Source: JBKEDC01 sp047972995 (lineage in GTDB: Bacteria; Bacteroidota; Bacteroidia; Bacteroidales; Prolixibacteraceae). From it: a stretch of 37,625 bases of DNA. A program made the position numbers and the translations under genes. The notes under the pieces were generated by a model. The model was not told the origin of the DNA. It made no database searches and saw only the letters and a program-made list of their open reading frames with translations. Below are positions 34,322 through 37,625 of this stretch, piece after piece; within the stretch, counting starts at the first letter, position 1, and every line of letters begins with the position of its first letter. Location of the stretch: contig JBKEBD010000025.1 of NCBI GenBank assembly GCA_047972995.1, positions 1 to 37,625 on the forward strand. Direction: 5' to 3'.

Positions 34322-36460
34322 ATGAAGAAATCAAAAAAAAACAATAAATCGAAGAGTTTCAACAAACATGATTTGAAACAAAATATTCTGAATATCTTCT
34401 ACGAACATCAGAATAAAACATTTAACTATAAAATTATTGCAAAAGAATTGCACATCACCGACAAGGAAATCAAACGGCTTGTTAATGTAGTACTTGAAGA
34501 ACTGCACGAATCAGGTCGTATTGAGCAGCCATTTCGTGGACGATTTAAAATGAGTTCGAAAGTAACTAGCTTAACCGGGAAAATTGAGCTTCAGCCACAA
34601 GGCTCTGCACTCTTTATTTCCGATGAGTTGGAAGAACCCATAATTATTCCGGCTCGAAATTTACAGCACGCCATGGAAGGAGATGTGGTGAAAGTAGCTC
34701 CTTATGCCAAACACCGAAAACGTTATTTAGAAGGTGAAGTTATTGAAATTATAAAACGTGCCAAAGAAACCTTTGTGGGCACTATCGAGCGTACTCGAAA
34801 TTTCTCTTTCCTTGTGCCTTCTGGAAAATCGGCCTTCGATGTTTTTATTCCTAACGACAAACTACATGGTGCACTGAACGGGCAAAAAGCTGTGGTGAAA
34901 ATTACAGATTGGCCTGCTCGAGCAAAAAATCCATATGGCGAAGTTGTAGAAATTTTGGGCGATGCTGGTGCCAACGATACAGAAATGAATGCTATATTGG
35001 CCGAATATAACTTGCCGTTGCGCTTCCCTGAAAAGGTGCTAAAGGCTGCGGAACGTATTGCCGATGAAATTTCAGCAGAAGAAATAAACCTGCGTCGCGA
35101 TATGCGCCATGTTACAACCTTTACTATCGACCCTGCCGATGCTAAAGATTTCGATGATGCTCTTTCTATTGACTCATTAGGCGAAAACCTGTGGGAAATA
35201 GGTATTCATATTGCCGATGTGAGCCATTATGTAAGCCCGAATACCATTCTCGACGATGAAGCTTATGAGCGCGCTACATCAGTTTATTTGGTTGATCGTG
35301 TTATTCCCATGCTTCCCGAAAAATTATCGAATGGTGTGTGCTCTTTGCGTCCGCATGAAGATAAATTGTGTTTTTCTGCCGTATTCCAAATGGATGGTCA
35401 AGGCGAAGTGTTAAAAGAATGGTTTGGCAGAACTGTCATTCACTCCGACCGCCGATTCACCTATGAAGAAGCTCAGAAGATCATTGAAACAGGCGAAGGC
35501 GACTTGAAAGATGAAGTACTACAAATGCACCAAATAGCACAGAAACTCCGCGCACAGCGTTTTCAACGTGGGTCGATTGGTTTCGACCGTGTGGAAGTAA
35601 AATTTGACATCGATGAGAAAGGAAAACCGCTATCGGTGTACTTTAAGGAGTCGAAAGATAGTAATAAGCTTGTAGAAGAATTTATGCTACTTGCCAACAA
35701 ACGCGTGGCTGAGTTTATTGGAAAGAAACAAAAGGGAAACAGCGAGAAAACTTTTGTATATCGTATCCACGACCGTCCAAATGCCGAGAAACTCGACAAC
35801 TTCAATCACTTTGTCAATAAGTTTGGTTACAATATCCTGACTAGCACTACTCGACAAATTTCGGACTCGATGAACAGCCTACTCGAAACGGTTAAAGGGA
35901 GAAATGAGCAAAACGCCATCGAAATTCTAGCTATCAGAACCATGGCTAAAGCCGAATATTCTACACGTAATATTGGTCACTATGGTTTAGGGTTTGAATA
36001 TTATTCTCATTTTACGTCTCCTATTCGTCGATATCCGGATGTTATGGTACACCGCCTATTGGCGCGTTATCTTGATGGAAAACGCTCTGCCGACGCTGCT
36101 AAATACGAGGATAATTGTAAGCACTGCTCTGAACGTGAAAACCTGGCAGTTAATGCCGAACGAAGCTCTATCAAGTATAAGCAGGTTGAATTTATGCAAG
36201 ATAAAATCGGGCAACAATTTCAAGGTGTCATTTCAGGGCTCACCGATTGGGGAATTTATGTTGAACTGAATGAGAACAAATGTGAAGGCATGATTCCTAT
36301 GCGCGAACTCGATGATGACTTCTACATCTTCGATGAAAAAGAATATTGCCTTTACGGACAACACTCGGGGAAAAAGTTCCACCTCGGACAGGAACTCACC
36401 GTTGAAATTGCCCGAACCAATTTAGATCGGAAACAACTTGATTTTAGATTAATCCAATAA
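34322..36460 (+). CDS. rnr: Ribonuclease R
   Basis: 712 residues, full length. A basic, lysine-rich N-terminus precedes a winged-helix-like domain (FNYKIIAKELHITDKEIKRL). Two cold-shock-like domains span about 80-215. The RNB catalytic domain has TIDPADAKDFDDALS (acidic residues D270, D276, D278 and D279 among them), IGIHIADVSHYV, HYGLGFEYYSHFTSPIRRYPD and a C-terminal S1 domain (GVISGLTDWGIYVEL). It is a 3'-5' exoribonuclease that degrades structured RNA, a housekeeping gene. It marks the right edge of the pectin locus. The last 12 bp overlap a convergent hypothetical ORF. Confidence 0.97.
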   Translation: MKKSKKNNKSKSFNKHDLKQNILNIFYEHQNKTFNYKIIAKELHITDKEIKRLVNVVLEELHESGRIEQPFRGRFKMSSKVTSLTGKIELQPQGSALFISDELEEPIIIPARNLQHAMEGDVVKVAPYAKHRKRYLEGEVIEIIKRAKETFVGTIERTRNFSFLVPSGKSAFDVFIPNDKLHGALNGQKAVVKITDWPARAKNPYGEVVEILGDAGANDTEMNAILAEYNLPLRFPEKVLKAAERIADEISAEEINLRRDMRHVTTFTIDPADAKDFDDALSIDSLGENLWEIGIHIADVSHYVSPNTILDDEAYERATSVYLVDRVIPMLPEKLSNGVCSLRPHEDKLCFSAVFQMDGQGEVLKEWFGRTVIHSDRRFTYEEAQKIIETGEGDLKDEVLQMHQIAQKLRAQRFQRGSIGFDRVEVKFDIDEKGKPLSVYFKESKDSNKLVEEFMLLANKRVAEFIGKKQKGNSEKTFVYRIHDRPNAEKLDNFNHFVNKFGYNILTSTTRQISDSMNSLLETVKGRNEQNAIEILAIRTMAKAEYSTRNIGHYGLGFEYYSHFTSPIRRYPDVMVHRLLARYLDGKRSADAAKYEDNCKHCSERENLAVNAERSSIKYKQVEFMQDKIGQQFQGVISGLTDWGIYVELNENKCEGMIPMRELDDDFYIFDEKEYCLYGQHSGKKFHLGQELTVEIARTNLDRKQLDFRLIQ

Positions 36461-36769
36461 AGAAGTTGCTGATTTTGCGAACTCAACAACCACTCCATAG
36501 CATATTTCTTCAATTTGAAAAGTGCAGTTGTTGGTTCCGCTCGTATTACTTTCTACGTGCCGCATACCTTCGTTGGTTTGACCCGTACTCGCCACATAGG
36601 CTATGCGGCATTTCATGAAATGCTCAAAGTGTTCGAAATAGAAATCTGTCATTCCCTCGTAGCTAGACAAATCTTCTATAAGATGAATATAATTATGGTC
36701 GAATAATATTTTATAGCAGTCTAACGGAATATTGTGTCCTTCAAATAAGCTTATCCACATCTCCTTCAC
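36449..36769 (-). CDS. Hypothetical protein, possibly a remnant
   Basis: A 106-residue frame starting at a GTG (36769) and converging with rnr with a 12-bp overlap. It reads MWISLFEGHNIPLDCYKILF, then EGMTDFYFEHFEHFMKCRIA and a C-terminus SLLD. The composition is acidic and aromatic, with no signal peptide or membrane helix. I do not recognise the family. Sequence immediately upstream on the same strand contains many stops in every frame but looks codon-like in places, so this may be the 3' part of a decayed gene. An opposing frame at 36515-36706 is less convincing. Confidence 0.3.
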   Translation of the reverse strand: MKEMWISLFEGHNIPLDCYKILFDHNYIHLIEDLSSYEGMTDFYFEHFEHFMKCRIAYVASTGQTNEGMRHVESNTSGTNNCTFQIEEICYGVVVEFAKSATSLLD

Positions 36770-37431
36770 ATCCTTCTAGGCAGTTGCTCCCTCCCAAGAT
36801 ATTTTCAATATCCCTAGTTTGGCATCGTAAGTGCTTCACAGCTTTTTCACATTCAGCCCTGCTTTTCAATTATATGTTTTGTCATCTATGCTAAATATGA
36901 AACCTAATAAACTGAGTTTCGGATAAGATTTTGCCCCAGGTTGTTCTGCATTTGAGCAGAAACGATGCTTTGCGAGTTCCACGAGGCAAATAAAAAACAA
37001 ATAATATGCTCGTGCAATTTTGGCTTTTTTACGAAGGAATATCGGGATATCTCAAGTAGAAAAGGTGGAATTTATGCCAAAAACATAACAAAAGGCCTCT
37101 AAGTGTAGCTATTTTTTTAATAAATCTTGTGGTGAAAGCTTATCCGAAACTCAGGATAATAAGCATAAATATACCGAAAGCGAGTATGATTGACAAAAAT
37201 CAAGCCGAAAAATTATGATTGCTTTTTGGGGAATAATCTGTTCTTATCAAAAGAAATTCATCTGTAAGACAAACCAGTAACAGCCTAGGTATAAGCGGAG
37301 GAGAGCTGAGGGCTGAACAAAGTCCGACCTGTGCCCCTGAATGTGGGAATGCGAAGTGCAAAGTAATGCAGGGAACAATGGTATCTACTCTTCTAGCTTT
37401 TGTATTTTGCACAGTAAGTTCTTAGCAAAAC
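36770..37431. other. Gene-poor region with a MITE-like element
   Basis: No supported gene. Apart from the element with inverted ends (36913-37153), I see only short shadow frames, and no tRNA. Confidence 0.5.
36913..37153. mobile_element. MITE-like element or IS remnant with 15-bp terminal inverted repeats
   Basis: TGAGTTTCGGATAAG at 36913-36927 is the exact inverse complement of CTTATCCGAAACTCA at 37139-37153. The 241-bp unit between outer edges encodes no transposase. TAATAA occurs just outside both ends (2 and 3 bp away), a possible but imprecise target duplication. It resembles a non-autonomous element mobilised by a transposase elsewhere; the parent IS family is not identified. Confidence 0.55.
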
Positions 37432-37469
37432 AAAAAAAGCCCTTGCTAACATTGCTGTCAACAAGGGCT
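37432..37469 (-). terminator. rRNA operon terminator
   Basis: AGCCCTTG (37438-37445) pairs with CAAGGGCT (37462-37469). On the minus strand it runs into TTTTTTTG. It lies 10 bp downstream of the 5S rRNA 3' end. Confidence 0.85.
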
Positions 37470-37478
37470 GTAATAAAT

Positions 37479-37585
<107 letters not shown>

Positions 37586-37625
37586 ATGCTTTTCTTGGCT
37601 TTTTTTTCTTAGACCAAAGGCCTAA

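Noticed and set aside
37200..37412. 70-residue minus-strand ORF and opposing frames near the rRNA operon
   Set aside because: No recognisable motif, odd composition and overlap with frames on the other strand and with the rRNA terminator region.

Overview
The window looks like Bacteroidales (Bacteroidota) chromosome. It is AT-rich, several upstream regions carry the Bacteroidota -7 promoter element TAnnTTTG, most exported enzymes have lipoprotein-type signal peptides, and the gene content is that of a polysaccharide utilization locus. The enzyme set points to one substrate, the pectic polysaccharide rhamnogalacturonan II (RG-II). All functions are read from sequence by eye; family calls rest on motif recognition and memory of the described RG-II enzymes, not on a search.

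Layout. 1-421: 3' end of a PepSY-type membrane protein. 485-1082: eroded IS66-like and IS30-like remnants. 1197-12761 (minus, one operon, strong terminator at 1121-1169): GH28, GH2, GH141-like, GH138-like and GH95 enzymes, a set suited to RG-II side chain A and its galacturonic acids. 13052-15245 (plus, divergent): GH105 unsaturated-uronyl hydrolase and a divergent CE8 pectinesterase, ended by a 17-bp hairpin. 15367-16014: a DUF3826 pseudogene; 16688-19554 (minus): an intact DUF3826 paralogue and an unusual STN-like/esterase/TIM-barrel fusion. 19676-32472 (minus, ten tightly packed genes with a terminator at 19609-19657): iron-type alcohol dehydrogenase, DHDPS-family aldolase, PdxA-like dehydrogenase, DUF1537 acid-sugar kinase, sodium:solute symporter, GH140 apiosidase, GH43-like, GH143-like and GH142-like proteins and a sialidase-fold protein. 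32845-33840: LacI-family regulator. 34322-36460: RNase R. 36449-37153: a hypothetical ORF and a MITE-like element. 37432-37585: 5S rRNA and rRNA operon terminator on the minus strand.

The most interesting reading is that the ten-gene operon joins release of the rare RG-II sugar Dha (3-deoxy-D-lyxo-2-heptulosaric acid) to its catabolism. Retro-aldol cleavage of Dha gives pyruvate and a four-carbon aldehyde acid. Reduction of that acid gives D-threonate, by stereochemistry worked out from the structure, and D-threonate is the known substrate of the DUF1537 kinase/PdxA2 pair. The operon encodes exactly an aldolase, a reductase candidate, this kinase and this dehydrogenase, plus a transporter and GH143/GH142-like proteins for side chain D.

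A perfect palindrome TGTAAACGTTTACA lies upstream of the ten-gene operon, and two 12/14 matches lie in the divergent GH28/GH105 promoter region. This suggests that the adjacent LacI-family protein controls three transcripts as one regulon. No susC/susD pair and no hybrid two-component or sigma/anti-sigma regulator is present in the window.
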